Shown here in pieces: positions 48,368-61,931 of a stretch of 64,000 bases of DNA. The first letter of the stretch is position 1, and each line of letters starts with the position of its first letter. The notes beneath the pieces are model-generated. The model was not told the DNA's origin, searched no databases, and saw nothing but the letters and a program-made list of their open reading frames with translations. The position numbers and the translations under genes are program-made. Source of the stretch: Chionis minor (Eukaryota > Chordata > Aves > Charadriiformes > Chionididae); NCBI GenBank assembly GCA_013398295.1, contig VZSF01012080.1, positions 62,001-126,000 on the forward strand. Direction: 5' to 3'.

Positions 48368-51300
48368 CACAGAGGCTCAACAAAGACTTATTACTAATTA
48401 AGCTAGGTTCCTTTTGGTTTACCTTTAATTAATTAGGAATGAGCCTCACCTGAATCAAAAGAAGCAGTCAGTATCTGGACAGGGTTTTATAATGTTTAAG
48501 TTCAATGGATTCAAAAGCAACTAATCATGGTTTAGGTTTTAGAGTATTAGCAAGGCCTTAAAGATAGTAAGTAATAACAGTGGTTTCTCTAGGCTGTTCT
48601 ATGTAAACAGCAATTTTGCATAATGAATTCACAACATTCAAAATCTGAAGGGGATATATAGAAAAATTACTTTCATTTTTCTCCTAAGAACAGCTAAAAA
48701 GATACAACTGCTTATAGATACCCTCTTTCAAAATTATCATGTTGTTATTTGCCTCCTGAAATAGCTGAAAATAACCCCGGACTTTGGACACAACTGAAAT
48801 AGTTAGACTGTTGTTTCTTACATATACATGATTTTCATCATAATTTTCTTTAGTTGAATGAAAGCGTAATTTAAATGTACACATACGGGAACACACAAGC
48901 TGAATTACAGAGCAAAACACACACCAGTTAAGAATGCTATTTGAAATTATTCCTTGATTTTTTTCCCCTCAAATAGTGTGCACCATGGACCGCTCATGCT
49001 TGAGACTTCAGATTATTTTGCTTTCATATTAAAATTTTAAAAAATAGGTATATTCCAAAGTCTGGTAATTCTTCCCTAAGGAAAGAATTTTTTTTTCTTT
49101 TTCTCTGTGCTTTTTAAGCCTGTAACAGAAGAATAAGACATGAAAGAAAAAAAATTAAACCTGTGTGAAAAGCGACTCCATAATATAGCACAGAATAAAA
49201 TGTGTAATTGCTTAACATGAAGCCTCCTATCAGACAATTCATTGAGAAAACCACCAGAATTTTTTTTAGTCTAAGTAAATAACATTTATGACAGTATCAG
49301 TATCACAGTTAACACAGTAACTACTTGTACTTTGCAACTGTGTATCTACAAAAGAGTAAGGAAACAGAAAGACTAATTGTTTTTAAATAGTGAGGGCTGG
49401 GGGCAACCTCTTGAGCTTTCCAATAGACCTAGGCATGCAGACAATTCTCCCAACTTTGTCCTCACATGCCTCTCTTGTGGTCCAGGTGTTTATTTACACT
49501 GCAGGAGTTTTAGGGGCTCTATAGATATGTATTACAGTGAGAGATCAAGAAAGGCAGTCATTGTCTTCCTATAAAGGAATAGTAAAAACTATTAGTATTG
49601 TTTTTTTCTGTATTTAGATACTCTGAGAAAAAGGATAGTGCAACTTGCACCTGCCTGAAATCCTGCAATTTCATCTCAAAATTCTCAACCACAATTAAAA
49701 AGACACAGGCTTTGTTTACATTTTCACAATATAGCATTCATAGCTCATGACATTGATTCAAATGAAACACATACAATGCAAATGCTGCAGTAAGGGAACT
49801 CAAAATAGTTTGGATAACTCATCTTCCTTCCTGGAAAGTGTGTGCATCTTCCTTAATCTGTGACACACTGAAGACAAAATATATTGTTTCTTGATGTGTT
49901 TTTATACAGATTTTAATTACATAGTGCTCAAATTTTAAATAACAATAGAAATTTGACAGAAGACTTGCGTGTGGCTGCCGTTTTTGCTCCATCTCTCAGA
50001 AGGAGCAAATACCCACGAGCCTTCTTAAAGAATCATTTTCTTGAGTTGCAAAGAAGTATTTGAACATCAGTAATAAAGCCAAGTCTGTCACTCCAGCTGA
50101 GAACAAAACTTTTCAAGCTTCAGAACTGCCACAGGGATACACTTTTTTTGAGAAACAAATCCAAAGTGACATTCAGGATTTTATGGTTCCTGTGGAACAG
50201 TGGTGATTGCTCTTTCTTTTTTTTTCCCCCTCCTTCCAGTAGGGATCCTGCACTTAAAAAGTTTATTTTTTGTTTATTTCAATGTCTCATCATAAATAGG
50301 AAATCATGGGCATTCTTTTCCTCTTTGCTCCCCCTCCCACCCAAATTCAAGCCATCTCCCATAGGTTTTTTTGTGTTTGAAGAGATTTTCTTTTATTTAT
50401 TTTTTTATTCTTTCATAAATTAGGGCAAACAAGTTATTTTGCCAATTTAAGGAAATAAGGTGATGTACAGATCCAAAGTAGCAAAGCCACAGAAGTAAAT
50501 GTGAAGGCTGCACTTCCACCCAGAAAGAATGCACAAGCATATCCAAACACTGGGATTAAAAGATGTATATTCTTTAACTGCATGGCAAACCATAGCCTGC
50601 AAAAGCAAAAAAGTAGCAACATTGTGAGTAAAGTTAATCTCCTACATGATTCTGTTGGCTTCAGTCATGTTACAGCAGGATAAATTTGTCTGTCTATTCA
50701 GCAGTCGCTAATATCAATTCACCTTGACTTCTCTTTAAGATTTACCTAAGAAATAAAGTCAGATAGTTTTTGTGGCATACCAGATGTATAATAAATTAAT
50801 ACTTAATCTGCATGGAAAGTATTACTGTAAATCAGGCAGGTTTTTTTAAAAATAAAAATTATTAAGAAGAAAATACAATACAGTAAAGATAATTCACAGG
50901 CTGCTTGTTTAGACATAACAGAAGCCTAACTGCACCTCACAGGTCCCAGCTCTCAGCCTTGGCAACTATTCCACCAAATGCCACAGAAATTTCCTGATTT
51001 ACCTTAGTCAGACACCTCATCTCCCTCTTCCTTTGTTTCTCCTCTTATCAGGAGACATTTTCTGCTACCTTCAATTGAAAGCAAGTGAAAAAGCACTATC
51101 TTGTCAGTAATGAATTTTAAAATAAGAAGAAACTTCAGCTGCAATTGATTAACAGAAAGAATGAGTCAAAGCTGATGTGCAACATTTTTATGTATAACAG
51201 TAGTTGTGAACGTACATAATCACAACCATAAAACCAGATCCAATGTTTTCTGCTGAGGCTTGAAACTTACTAAAAGGTATGAAAGAAATCCTTTTGGCAG

Positions 51301-52299
51301 TATGCATTGTCCCAACCATGTAGCCAGGACACATCACCTCTCCATTTGTATAAAAGCTAAACGAAGCTGCGTTCTTCACTGCTTATGTTCCCAGCAAAAA
51401 AACCCATACAACAAAACAAAATATACCCCCATCAAAAAAAAAAAAAAATAAAAAAGGAAAGAAAAAATCCAATGGTTTCCATGTGTGATTTGTTTGATTT
51501 AAGACCACAAATACTCTCTCTTGAAACTGAAGCTCAATTATTTTTGAAGCCTCTGCTCTCTCAGTCTTTATTAAATTTATCTCATAATTTATCATACATT
51601 CTCTCACCCTGGAGTGGCTGTCATTTGCTTTACTTCTCATTTCTGACACATACGGACAACACAGAGGAACTCAGTAAAAGCGACAGAGGCACCCTAAATA
51701 TACACCAAGTGTCACACTTCTCAGCTTTGCTTCTTCTGACGACTAGGGCCCTGGGCACAGATCAATTACATTTCCTATTCTCAGCACATTACAATTGATT
51801 TTCTCTCAACTTCTTTCTTCCAAGTAGCTTTATCCCCCTCTTGCTGCTAGATTCTGTGCTTCTGTGGAACCTTCTATTAGCCTGCAGACTTCTACTCGGG
51901 CTGTTCAGAGGTTCCAGTTTCTTTTCTCCTTTCCTGTCTGTAGTTGCAGCTCTCATAAGAGGATAATACTCCACCCTAGTCCCTCTTTTTGAAGCATTCA
52001 AGAGCACACAACAGTACCCTTTTTCTCCAATACCTCTATGAGTTGCCTGATTTGGAGCTCTTTTACCTTTGGGCCTGAAAATTGGCTCCCTTAATAAGGA
52101 GCTTCTTACAGACAGACTCTGGTCAGGAATGACAAGAAAAGCAAGAAAGAGACAAGTAGGTTTTCCAGCTTGAAATAGCATAATTGGAATATCCATGTGG
52201 TTGCCGTGATGTAACCAGTGAAGACACAGTCCATGCTCTGAAGCATTCAAGCTTTAGCAGGTTTAAGTTATTTTCTCCATTGAGTTTACATGGCAAAGT
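48368..52299. other. AT-rich DNA; overlapping uncharacterised frames near the right end
   Basis: No recognised gene or repeat family. A 153-codon minus-strand frame (51789-52250) opens at TTG, and a 137-codon plus-strand frame (51385-51798) lies beside it. Neither has a recognisable domain. A-runs occur at 51436-51449. I treat all as non-coding. Confidence 0.5.
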
Positions 52300-52394
52300 G
52301 CTGGCAGCAGGGGTACTGCAGAGGCGGCCCGTGTGAGGAGAGGCTAGAGCTGTCCCGTGCCGGACACAGCTAGCTCCAGCTGAAGAGATGGGCC
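52300..52394. other. Short CpG-containing GC-rich patch, possible retroelement relic
   Basis: About 95 bp with several CpG (ggcggcccgtg, cccgtgccgg) in otherwise AT-rich DNA. The wording (aggctagagctgtcccgtgccggacacag) reminds me of avian retroviral leader or LTR-adjacent sequence, but I cannot align it to anything in this window. No clear ends. Confidence 0.3.
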
Positions 52395-55300
52395 ATGTTA
52401 TTCACATTTTATGTATCTGGTTACTCAGACCTGCACAGTCAGTCTAAGGATCTTCAATGGCAACACTATTTTATTCTGCAGTACTGCACAGTTTGTGGCT
52501 ACAACCAACTCTGTAGTTTGACTGCACTTGGTAAGCTGGAACGCTGCCACTTTTTGATTAATTTATTCATGTTTATTCTAAACAATCTGTCCTTGCAATA
52601 TGCAGTCATTGATCCAACTTGTAATCTGTTTAAGATGTCTCTCTATTCAACTATTCATACTTTGTTCTCTGCAGATTCTGTTGACAGCCACTCTTCCTTG
52701 CTGATCAAGTTCATGAGCCCTTATGTCTCAATCTGCACATATGTTTAATATGAACTTTGAGACTTTTTGTATTCTTGGGGTTATTTGTTATTGAAACATG
52801 AAGTTAATTGAGTGGATCTTCTGCAGCACAGGTGACAGGAGGGATTACAGTTGCAAAAGTGAGTATAGACTTTCTGTTCATACTTCTGTTCTTTCCTCTT
52901 CTTCCTACAGATACCAAAGAATCTCCTTTATTATGAATGTTTTCTAACATTGTTTCTACAGTTCCAAAAACATAGTGTAATTCACTGCATTTTACAGAAA
53001 TTCTTACCTGCTGCATAATGACATTTTCCTCTGTTACTAATGTACTCACAAGTATTCTTCTTAAACCACTATCATCAGTTTGCATTTTGAGGAATGAAAT
53101 CTATAAGACAGTGTTCTATGATGTTGCAAATCTGGGGACTTTAATAGCCCTCCCTCTGTACTTGAAGACAGCTGAATTAGAAAGAAACACATATTCTGTG
53201 AAAGAAATTTCTCAGAAGCACATCTTTTTTAGAATCCATTCTTGAACGTACGCTATCTTTGTGCCTTGCACTTTCCCAATGAGTTATTTCTTCCATGATA
53301 AAGCTTCCAGCTGGAAGCAATTAAACACTATAGAGCTACTTCCTATCAGAAACTGGCGTTTTAAAGGTACCATAAATAAAAATAAGTGCAGCATTAAAAA
53401 ATGAAATATTAACGTAATACATAGAGATTCTTTTTATATTTGAAATCAAGTTATCTTCTTTTCAATTAACTGCCTCTCCTGATTCAGGATATGAGCATGA
53501 AGTGTATTATGCCTTCAACCCAAATGGATTATGATTAAATTTATACTGTTAAACCTAACATTTTTTCTTTGTGTATTCTCTGAACAGTAAGGTCTACTGA
53601 ACATCAAAAAGTCGTTGCTCAAAATAAAAATATCAAAGACAAATGTTTGATAAGGCTGTTTAAAATCAAAGCTTGAAACACAGGAATCAGAGATGGAAAA
53701 GGTCAGCTGCCCTGTCTATTTTTAAATGTCTCAAGCAACAAGGATTCTGTATTATTCCTTAGGAGACGAGTCCATTGTCACTCAAACTTTTCCTTATTAA
53801 CTCTAAGTGAAATCTTATGTTATAATCCTTTAATTATAAAATTTAGAGTCAACAAGGCAATGCCATGCATGTATAACATTCTTCTAAGAAGGACATTAGG
53901 GATCAATATTCCTTAATCCACTGCCACCCTGGAGTGATTAATTATAACCATGTCTGTGTTCTGTCAAGAACTAGTGGTAGGTACACATATTTATCCCATT
54001 TATAAACTAAGTAAACTTAACAGACTGAGATAGAATGAAAGGCCTCATGCAAGTTTAAGACACGTTTCCCACTGAGGGATAATATCCCAATGGGAGAGAA
54101 GAAAGGCTTTTCAGGACAGAAGCTCACTGTTAGCCAAGTAAATTGAGCAGCTGGCTCCTTATTTAATAAAGATGCATCTGCATACTTAAAGAATTTAAGA
54201 GTAACCAGGCTGTCTCTTACAGTAGGACAGAAAAGATTAAGCTTCAGAAGGAAATGTTCTCTTGAACTTCTGAAAGACTTCACAAGGAGACCGGTAGTAT
54301 GAAGTAACATGTTTCATTAAATAGGAGTAACCTGAGCCAATCCTAGAAATCACAGAAGTTATCTGAAGGCAAGTTGCAAGGATTGTTACTAAGGATATCT
54401 GGTAGAAACAGCCTTTTGGGCAAAACCCCTGACTGGGGCTCTCAAGTAGACTGTCTGCATCAAATGCCAACTAAAGTTTAAGGCATGCACACAGACAAAC
54501 TTTGGTTCTTTTAAGGATCTGGTTCAATAAAAGCAATGACGTATTTCTAATTTTCATATTATCATAGCCAACATGGGACTGCATTCCAAAACCAAGTTAA
54601 AATCAGGGATCTGCTACAGTTAAGTGGAGATCCAAAGATTGTCATAATGCGACTGATCAGAAGAACAATAAATAGCAGATGTGAAAGTGTGGCAGTAATC
54701 CCAGGCTGATGTATCCATTTATATGAGTCATAGTAACCACAGAGTGGAACTATGAGAGGAGTTCACATTAAAATTCTGCCATACTAAGGCTTTCCACGAG
54801 TCTTACCAGGGGAAGTGGTAGGGTGGAAGGGAAGCGAAATAAACTGTTCTGCCTGATGTATTTAATTCAACAGTTTTATGAAACGTTCTTAGAAGTCAGT
54901 TTGCAACTAATTTTGAAAAAGTCAAAACCTATTGACCTGTTCACTAAAATAGTGGGAGTACTGTAAGAGTGGGTACTGTAACTACTTGTTGAAAACAGTT
55001 CTCTTAACAGTTGTGTTATTGGGAAGGGGAACAATTATGACATGCCATGTGAACAATACATATATAGGGGACAACTTGGATGACAATCCATCTTAGATGA
55101 TGTATAATTTAGATGGCATAGAATATGTTAGATGATACAGAGATTCACTAGAAAAAAACACTGGGAATAAATTCTCTTCTCAACACCAAGTGCTCATGGA
55201 TTTCAGCAAGGTATCTAATCGCTTCATGATTCAGGGTATCCTGTGAAATACAGTTCATTATACTGACTCCGTGCATAAAGAACTTTGAAATAAGTCAGAT

Positions 55301-55440
55301 GTAGAAAAATTCCATGTTCAACAACTTTAAATGCTTTTTGCTTCCATGATTTTGGCCAGTTTTCTGACCTCACTTTTAGTAAACTAAAATATTCTGCAGC
55401 AAGGAACTGCAGTTTCATTAAGCATATTGAAAAGAAACCC
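52395..55440. other. AT-rich DNA, nothing recognised
   Basis: Frames of up to 117 codons (52395-52748) without domain. Three TTAGATG words at roughly 17 to 19-bp spacing occur at 55093-55140. No repeat family identified. Confidence 0.55.
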
Positions 55441-55463
55441 TTTTTTTTTTTTTTTTTTTTTTT
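55441..55463 (+). repeat. Poly(T) tract, 23 bases
   Basis: Uninterrupted homopolymer. No attached retrocopy could be recognised on the minus strand. Confidence 0.9.
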
Positions 55464-58400
55464 GGCTTGGCATGTATGTTTCTCCTGATTTCACTCATGT
55501 TCCCTAATTCTCACATTCAAAGAGACAATGGGGTTGATTTTGTTTTTAACAGGGTATACACATGGAAACACATTGTCTTCAAATGTGGGAGCAGATGTTC
55601 AATGGGAAATCTACTCTTGTGATTCAAGATGAAAGCAGATTATTTCAGCAAATGTGTGAGAAATTTGCCACCACTGAAGCCTGTCTCGTGGGTCTCAGCT
55701 AGGCTCTGTTGTGCATGAGGGAACAGAACTCCTACTGTAATAATAATGATAGAAAAGAACATTATTAATGTATTAGACTTCAGAGTGAGTCCTGTATTAC
55801 AGTAAGGGTAGGTTTTAGACAGGAGAGGTGTAAATCTCTAGGCAAGCCTAAAAATACTAGCCTGGAGATCAGATCTCACTCTGGAAAAACACTATGCTAA
55901 TTTTGCCAGACCTTGTAACACACTGACAGAATGGATTTAGACCCTCACATACCATGAGATCTACTCTGACAGTCCTTCTGCTCCAGGTTTTCTCTAGATC
56001 TTCTGGTTATCCCAGACACACAAAAAATGATGCAGTCATACTACTGGCAGCAAAGTTACATGGGTAACCCCACAGAAGCTGCCAAATACAAAGGACACAA
56101 ACCCCAAGACGATGAAATGAGTACCTGCCCTCCAGTACTGCTCATGCCAGAACCAGCAGGATGAAGACCCTATTAGAACACAAGGTTTCTTTCAGGAGTG
56201 GCTGCTTTCACAACAGCTAGCCTTGAAAGATTGTATGTGCCAAAGCTCCAAACTTTATACTGAAGTTAGGGAAAGCCTTTAAAAACGCAGAGACAGATGC
56301 ATAGGCCCCTGCTGCCAGCTGCAACCTCTAAGATGTATAGCCAAATGTTGATTTAGCACCTGGATTTCCGTGTTAGCCAGCATGGTCAGTTCCAGATACT
56401 CAAGGTTATACAAGCCTAGAATACAGACATATCCTACATAGACAAAATCCTCCCAGAAAGAGCCCTACCCAGAACATTGTCACCTCCTCAGAAGCAGTCA
56501 ATTATACAGTGTGGGGAAAGCAATGGAAATGAGCTGCAGGTAGGGAGGGGAAGCTCTGAACATTTGAAGTAATCCAAACCACGGTGGAAGAACACTATAT
56601 AATGCAGATTAGTAAATGGTAGCTTACCTTCAAGATGATGAGATTTCATACATGCAATGGCTGTTTTTGTACCTCATCATGGACTTAAAGCATGTGTATG
56701 TTGATACAGAAACACCTTGTGAGGGAAACAGTTTAACGAGTAAGGGAAATCCATATGATGCATGAAAAGCTTGCTAACTGAGCAATGTACAGTGAGAGTA
56801 CGGAAACAGCCAGGGAAAAACACATCCGGCATTCCTTCCCAGGCAGAACCAAGGTCCAAGGCGCTGCACAGATCCTGTTGTGCTCAGTAACGTGAGACAA
56901 CACTTGCAATCACTCATGTTCTATTACTGGGGACTGCACGGGGCGGTTACATCCACCTACAGCTACTGAAACAAATTAAGTACTACAGTTAAAGAAGAGC
57001 TATTATGTTATTAATTGTATCTCCTCAAATACTGGAAAGGTTTTACAGTAGTTTAATTTCTATCTACGGTAAAATTGTGAACAATTACTACCACTGCGTG
57101 AAGTCATAGCAAAGTGAGAAGTTAAACTCAATTTCTCAGGAGATTCTGACTTCAATAACATAAATTTTCATTATTGGTACATGTACCAATGAAATAGAAT
57201 AGCATAGGTAGATCCAACATCAACTGAAACTGTCGTAGTAAGAAATAACACTCCTCGTAAGCATATTTTTGACATTAAACTACTTACTATGAGTTGCTAA
57301 TTCATGAAATAAGTTGGGTTCTTCCTAAAATTTCACTAGGTTCAGTGGGAGCTAATGGTGCTAAGGACTCATGAGGACCACTCTAACATTTTTAATAAGC
57401 AAAATCCAAACATTACAGCTTAACTCTTAAACCTCAGTACAGAAAAACATGAAAATTAAATCATTAATAAAAAGTAAAAAGACATTACAACTAGAAAATA
57501 TATTAAAACTAATTGGAACAAGTTAAAAAAACCCTGTTAACACTTGACAATACACTTAATCTACAGAAGTCATATTTGAAATCCGTTTTTCATTAGGGTT
57601 TTTCACATGTTCAACTGTGCATACTTAGAAATGTTCCTGACTTCTGTGCACATATAATCTTTACATAAGAATTATAAAGAATTTTAACTGAATCGTGTTG
57701 AGTAAAGGTTCTTAAGTTTTCTAATCTGATTTTTCATGTTTCAAAACTGCATTGGGCAAGAACAAAAATTGTACTTTCTGAAAATCATAGCTTATGATTT
57801 AAGTGCTGAAAATTCTCCTGTATGGAGCTGAAGTATTAAAATTTTACTTAAACTTCCACCTTCTTGCACACATGTACACAGAAATTAATATTAAAGATAT
57901 TTTTCATTATTAGAAGCTAAAATTGATGTGATATCAAGATAATCTGGGCTAATAATATTTTTATTTCATTAAGGAATGACTGTATTAGGTGTCTGGAAGT
58001 TCCAATGTACATTTAAAACTACTATACTAGAACCATGGGTACAAACTATTCCACATGCAGCCATTTTTCCTCCTGCCTCATTGCACCTGACATACTCTTC
58101 ATTTGACAGCTTATACCTTTATCACACAGCTCTCTACCCACAAGGTGCTTCAGTCTTCTCTTTCATACACATTCAATTTCTTATATTCAGTGGCTTCCAA
58201 AGTTATGGAACTTCAAACTTTGCTCCACCAGGAAAATGAGATCTTTCTCTAGCTCAGGGTAAATTTGGACTGAAGCAAATCTAGAAATTCATATGACATT
58301 TCACTCACTGTCATTTCAAGAACTTACATATTACTGATTGAGGTTACAGTTCTAGACTTAGACTGGGACTTCTGTGCAAGCTGATCTTGACTATTTCTTT

Positions 58401-60170
58401 CAGGTGTTCAATAAAACTTAAGAAGCTCATAAGTTCAAAGGCAGATGAGGTATGACTGCAAAATTTTTGACCATACCCTTTTCTAGAAGTGTCCTTATAA
58501 AACAACTATGCCATTTTCTTCCCAAAGTTTGGGATTTTTTTAAATGAATGGTGAGATGTCAGTAGGAACAGGGATAGTTATGTGATTTAAACTGTTGCTG
58601 CAATTTATACAAGATATAATCAATGAAAGACAAGAGAATTTGACCTAGCAATAGCAGAGAGTGCAGAAAGTCTTGGGTGCTTGCTGTCAGGTTTTTAAAA
58701 ACCCATGGGGAAGACCCAGCAGAATGATGGATTGTTTTTCCATCCACAGAGAAAAGGGTTTCCTACAAGTTTTAAGGATATGGATTTCAAACTTCCAATA
58801 CTGGGGGGGGGAAGGCAGTCTGGCAGTCCGAAATGACCACGCAGCCCAAGAGATCATATCACTATTTGACACACTAATAACCCCAGGTAAAATGCAAAGA
58901 CAGCAGGAGTGGGGCTCATATTCTGGTGTCAATGTCTACGCTGCTGACAGCTGCCTGGACTATTTTGCAGGCAATGGAGAGAAACAAGTATGTTCAGTGA
59001 ACAAGTCACATAAGCAAGTAAACACCCCTGCCCCCCAACAGATAAATTGCTCTAAAACTGTTTGTATATGCAGATCCTATAAACACAGTCCAGACACTTC
59101 AGAGGTGAAAGTCTATGTTACACCTGTCTAAAGTTCACGCGTCTTATTTGGAAGGAAAACATGGCAAGACTAACCCCCTAGTAAACCTCATGTCCACAAG
59201 AAAATTTAAGATTGGGAAGAACCGGATACCAACAGCACAGTTTCTCTGTATTACTAGTAAAGAACTACAACAGACTGAACTTGTGATTGTCTGTACTAAA
59301 TACACTGATAAAGTTAGCCTTTATTCTTCCTTAACTTCCAAAAGTACAAAATCCTGGACAGGCTAAATGTACCTCACCACACCTCTGGCACTAAGAACCT
59401 ACTGCTAATATGATTGATGCATTCACAGCTTAATAGACCATAGCCCTTAACATAGAAAAATATCACTGATCATTGAGTTTTCATATCTCTTGACTTGCAA
59501 AGTTAACTCTGTACTGCTGAAATCAGCAGTCCATATGTATCAAGAGCACTTAGTGATCCTCTGTGTCAGACTTGTCCCCTTTCCACTCTCCCTTGCTGGT
59601 AACAAGGTAGCCTTGTTACCATGCCATGCTCCTCTCTCCCTTTCAATATATTTTTTTCCTCCAGAGGAAGCTCTGGAGAGTTAAATTGCAGGAAACCCTG
59701 TGCCAGAAACCCAGCCCCAGGACTTTGGTTCCCAGTGCATAATCACTTTACTTGGTTCAGCCCTGAGAGCTCATATAGCAGCAGAGCAGGCATCTAGCAT
59801 GGGGTCTGGAGAGAGGGGGAATTGCTCTTCTCTTTTCTTGTCTCTCCTACAGGTGACCAAAACCTGCCAAAGAGACCAAATACCTGACTTAATCAGGTCA
59901 CAAAAGAGTACTGGAAACAGAGACCTCTGAACTCCTCAGACTATGATCAGAGACTGAAATCATATTGCAGCAGCCCAAGGTCTTTTACATGGTTCCCACC
60001 TCTTCTCAGACTGCTTCAGGGGCTGCATCTTTTCTCTCTCCCTCAGGTTTTGGTGCAACACCATCAGCACTTCTGCTGCCTCCTCTCCATACCAAAGTTT
60101 GAGTGGCTGGACTTGCAGCCTAACACCAAGACCACAGTAAAAGCTGTCTCTTCCCTGTCCTCAGATTTTC
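55464..60170. other. Mostly AT-rich DNA, no supported gene
   Basis: The longest frame (58661-59131, plus, 156 codons) opens at GTG; its first in-frame ATG is at codon 22. It shows no recognisable domain, so I judge it chance. 57173-57190 is an 18-bp perfect palindrome. From about 59500 the sequence becomes less AT-rich, without a recognised family. Confidence 0.5.
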
Positions 60171-60200
60171 AATAAACCACACCCCCCCCCCCCCCCCCNT
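60171..60200 (+). repeat. Poly(C) homopolymer with an ambiguous base, after AATAAA
   Basis: AATAAA at 60171-60176 is followed by ccac-a, seventeen C (60182-60198), an N (60199), then T and a nine-A run. The N in a homopolymer probably marks a place where the assembler could not fix the length or join. Confidence 0.85.
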
Positions 60201-61382
60201 AAAAAAAAACAAGGCAGGCTTGACACAAGATACTTTCAGGGCTGTAAAAGCACACAGAGAAGCCTCAGTAACCACACAGTTCAATATAGTAATCAAATCC
60301 ATCCTAACCCTGCCACACACCCACCTCCCCCTAGTATCTACCCCTTGACTCTGGGTTATGCCCAGTCTTCCAGGGATTCTTCATCCAGAGGACCTGCATG
60401 TGTGCAGACACGCATATAGGGAGGGTAAACAGAGGGAGTTACAGCAAACTATTGGCATCTTGAACCCTTCACAAGAAGAGTGTGATATTCATGTCGAGAG
60501 TTTCTTCTTCCTCCTTGCTGGGAGGGGAAGGATATTGACGTTTCCTCCCTCCTTTCCCCTGCTGCTAGCTACCTTCACCTCACGCCAACATTCCTCGGTG
60601 TGGCCCAGTCCCTCTTTGGACCATCAGCACAGTGTAAAGCACCTTAACACTGTTATCCTTCTGGCTTGTACAGATTTACTGGCCTCTAATACATCTTTCC
60701 TAAAGTACAGGGATCTTTTTTTTCCAGTCCGTTCTTTTATTTACACCCTATGGCACTGTTGAATTTGGTTTTATACATTTATATATAAATATTTTTGAAA
60801 TTAATCATTGTCTCTTCAATTCAAAACTCAGCATACAATAGGAAGAAATAATTCTGTTAATATTCCGGGACTGGAGAACTACTAAAGCACAAAGTACAAA
60901 AGAGTTGTTTTCAGAACAAGAGTGCTTGAAGGACATACTTTTATTTCCTTAAATCATACTCATATTCGTAACAGTTCTGTTTCTATACACAATGTTTTTC
61001 ATGGAGTTATTGTACATGTAAGTCAACTAAAGTATGGTAGAATGAAACAAATAAATCCTAGTAAACTGTATAAATTATTCCTTATAATTAAAAATTCGTA
61101 TGCAGTCAACAAGGAAAATACTTATTTATCAAATTTGATTAGATGCCTCATATCTGTAATTAAAGGTAAGTGTTTTGGATTTTAAATTTGTACTCTTGTT
61201 AATTTTAAGAACCATCCATCAAGGAGGATATAACCTGGCCTGTGAACTTTGAATATTCTCCAGGGTCTTCACAGAGACAAGAAACTTACTCTTAGGATTG
61301 CATATCAGATCACCCTTCTCATCCACCTGCCTCACAGTGCATGGGCATGCGTGCTCAATTTGGGTGTCAAACTGAAACAATT
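60201..61382. other. Unassigned sequence
   Basis: Less AT-rich at first (60201-60720), with a 134-codon frame (60358-60762) of no recognisable domain, then AT-rich. No gene or repeat recognised. Confidence 0.5.
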
Positions 61383-61931
61383 TTCTGTGGATTAAGCCCA
61401 GCAGGCAGGTCAGTGCCACACAGCCGCTCACTCACTCCCCCCACAATGGAATGGGAGAGAAGGGAAAGGGTAACAGTAAGAAAACCTGTGGGATGAGATA
61501 AAGACAGTTTAATCAGGAAATCAAAAGCTGCATGCACAAGGAAAGCAAAACAAGGAATTAATTTACTGCTTCCCATTGGCAGGCAGGTGTTCAGCCATCC
61601 CCAGGAAAGCAGGGCTCCATCATGTGTAACAGTTACTTGGGAAGACAAACACCATAGCTCCAAACATCCCCCCCACTTTTTATTGCTGAGCACATCATAT
61701 GGTGTGGGATATCCCTCTGGGCAGTTGGGGTCAGCTGTCCCAGCTGTATCCCCTTCTAACTTCTTGTGCAGCTACTGGCTGGTGGGGCAGCGTGAGAAAG
61801 AGAAAAGCACCGTTCAGCAATGGCTAGAATATCCCTGTGTTATCAATGTTGTTTTGGTCACAAATTCAAAAAATAGCACCATGCAAGCTGCTATGAAGAA
61901 AATTAAGTCTATCCCAACCAAAATCAGTAAA
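61383..61931 (-). mobile_element. Decayed solo LTR of an ERVL-type endogenous retrovirus
   Basis: Same family as 40282-40814. Plus-strand landmarks in order are agcccagcaggcaggtcagtgccacacagcc, gggatgagataaagacagtttaat (ATTAAA poly(A) signal on the minus strand, 61508-61513), tatggtgtgggatatccctctgggcagttggggtcagct, ccttctaacttcttgtgcagct and ctatcccaaccaaaatcagtaaa. The terminal GGACA of the family has mutated, and the TATA region has decayed to ctttttatt (about 61676-61684). The part between the poly(A) signal and the promoter is shorter or rearranged relative to the other copy. No clean 5-bp target-site duplication remains. Confidence 0.85.

Noticed and set aside
58661..59131. 156-codon plus-strand open frame
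   Set aside because: It opens at GTG, not ATG, and has no recognisable domain. The amino-acid usage looks like random sequence and there is no splice or promoter context.
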